Virus record (IMG/VR): IMGVR_UViG_3300049432_000174
Location: 1-54,696 of that record
From: a virus
Direction: 5' to 3' (one strand)
Length of the DNA stretch: 54,696 nt
Shown here piece after piece: positions 54,253 through 54,696 of the stretch (the stretch's first letter is position 1; each line of letters opens with the position of its first letter). A program made the position numbers and the translations under genes. Below the pieces are notes generated by a model. That model was not told where the DNA came from, did no database searches, and saw only the letters and a program-made list of their open reading frames with translations.

Positions 54253-54696
54253 ATGTTGCGCCCGTATCAAGAAGAGGCTGTTGAGTTTCTCCTGTCACAT
54301 CGGCGTTGCATCTACGGGCATGCAGCTGGGAGTGGCAAGACGCCCACCACCCTGGTGGCCCTGGGGAAGGCTGGCCCATGGCGGACCCTGGCCGCGGCCC
54401 CCAAATCGGTCCTCTCCCACTGGGTGGATGAATCTTCTACATGGTTTCCCGGTCTTCGAGTCGTCGAGGGCTGGGGCACGGCGGCGCAGCGCCGGGCGGC
54501 CCGGGACGAGGTGGCTGGCATGCCGGAGCAGCCGACCATGCTGCTCATGAACTATGAAGCTGTCCGCCAGGACGTCAATGAGCTAGCAGAAATTACCTGG
54601 GGCGCGTTGATAGCTGATGAGTGCCATCGCGCAAAGAACCGGAACGCTCAGATAACCAAATCACTGAACAAATTAGTGAAGCACCCTCGCATGTGG
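54253..54696 (+). CDS. SNF2/DEAD-like helicase, N-terminal part
   Basis: 148 codons from the ATG at 54253 (AAGGA upstream); the right edge cuts the gene. MLRPYQEEAVEFLLSHRRC is the Q-motif-like start; Walker A is GHAAGSGKT; LIADECHRAKN is motif II (DECH). AT-richer codons (AAATTAGTGAAG at the end) than the rest of the window, suggesting a recent acquisition. It is the second SNF2-type helicase of the window. Confidence 0.85.
   Translation, partial: MLRPYQEEAVEFLLSHRRCIYGHAAGSGKTPTTLVALGKAGPWRTLAAAPKSVLSHWVDESSTWFPGLRVVEGWGTAAQRRAARDEVAGMPEQPTMLLMNYEAVRQDVNELAEITWGALIADECHRAKNRNAQITKSLNKLVKHPRMW

Overview
The window is a 54.7 kb, GC-rich piece of a temperate tailed phage or prophage. It has a siphovirus plan: HK97-type capsid, tape measure, tail tube and tail-assembly frameshift. 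The host is almost certainly an actinobacterium. The phage encodes WhiB-like and ANTAR-like regulators and carries an attP core that copies the 3' half of an actinobacterial tRNA-Val(CAC). Its endolysin and tail-tip protein share GYW..DGG..FxFG repeats, a family I associate with Actinobacteria and perhaps Acidimicrobiia (inference). Nearly all genes read leftward (minus strand) and are packed with ATGA, GTGA or TGATG stop/start overlaps.

Layout. 1-2.6 kb: very small genes, many Cys/His-rich. 2.6-11.8 kb: early genes, including DUF2303, a helicase-loader candidate, a replication initiator carrying an iteron-like origin, RecT, a DUF5131 protein, a DnaQ-like exonuclease, an ANTAR protein and an HTH protein. 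11.86-14.9 kb: a terminator, a helicase-DNA methyltransferase fusion and an XRE repressor with its own operator. 14.9-17.2 kb: a divergent repressor-like gene, a tyrosine integrase and attP. 17.2-20.9 kb: small membrane proteins (holin candidates), a collagen-like protein and an amidase endolysin. 20.9-29.7 kb: tail genes. 29.7-32.8 kb: a plus-strand cassette of two collagen-like proteins, a double glycosyltransferase and a SAM methyltransferase. 32.8-47.1 kb: tail tube, a large collagen-like fibre, connector candidates, capsid, protease, portal, an intein-containing terminase, small terminase and HNH. 47.1-50.4 kb: WhiB-like gene, two hypothetical genes and a second integrase broken by a 16-bp duplication. 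50.4-54.2 kb: another array of tiny minus-strand genes like the left end. 54.25 kb to the end: the start of a plus-strand SNF2-type helicase.

Two unexplained start-associated DNA elements stand out. In the tiny-gene arrays at both ends, a sequence near CTGATCGACGGG recurs at gene ends. It always reads L/H-I/N-D-G or a close variant in the upstream protein and usually lies 6-15 nt before the next start codon. Two independent internal duplications, of 127 and about 204 bp, have their homology edges in this element, which suggests cassette exchange at gene boundaries. In the late region a different element, the palindrome GCTAGC, lies exactly 26 nt before the start codons of portal, protease, endolysin, a connector-region gene and the leading HTH gene, and at 27 and 25 nt on the two sides of the divergent 29.7 kb promoter region.

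How the parts may work together (inference): the XRE protein and the divergent repressor-like protein control a leftward early operon (replication, recombination, methylation). Integrase 1 acts at attP for tRNA-Val integration. The late operon, possibly coordinated through the GCTAGC element, makes the virion. The glycosyltransferase/methyltransferase cassette may decorate the Gly-Pro-Thr-Gly virion fibres.
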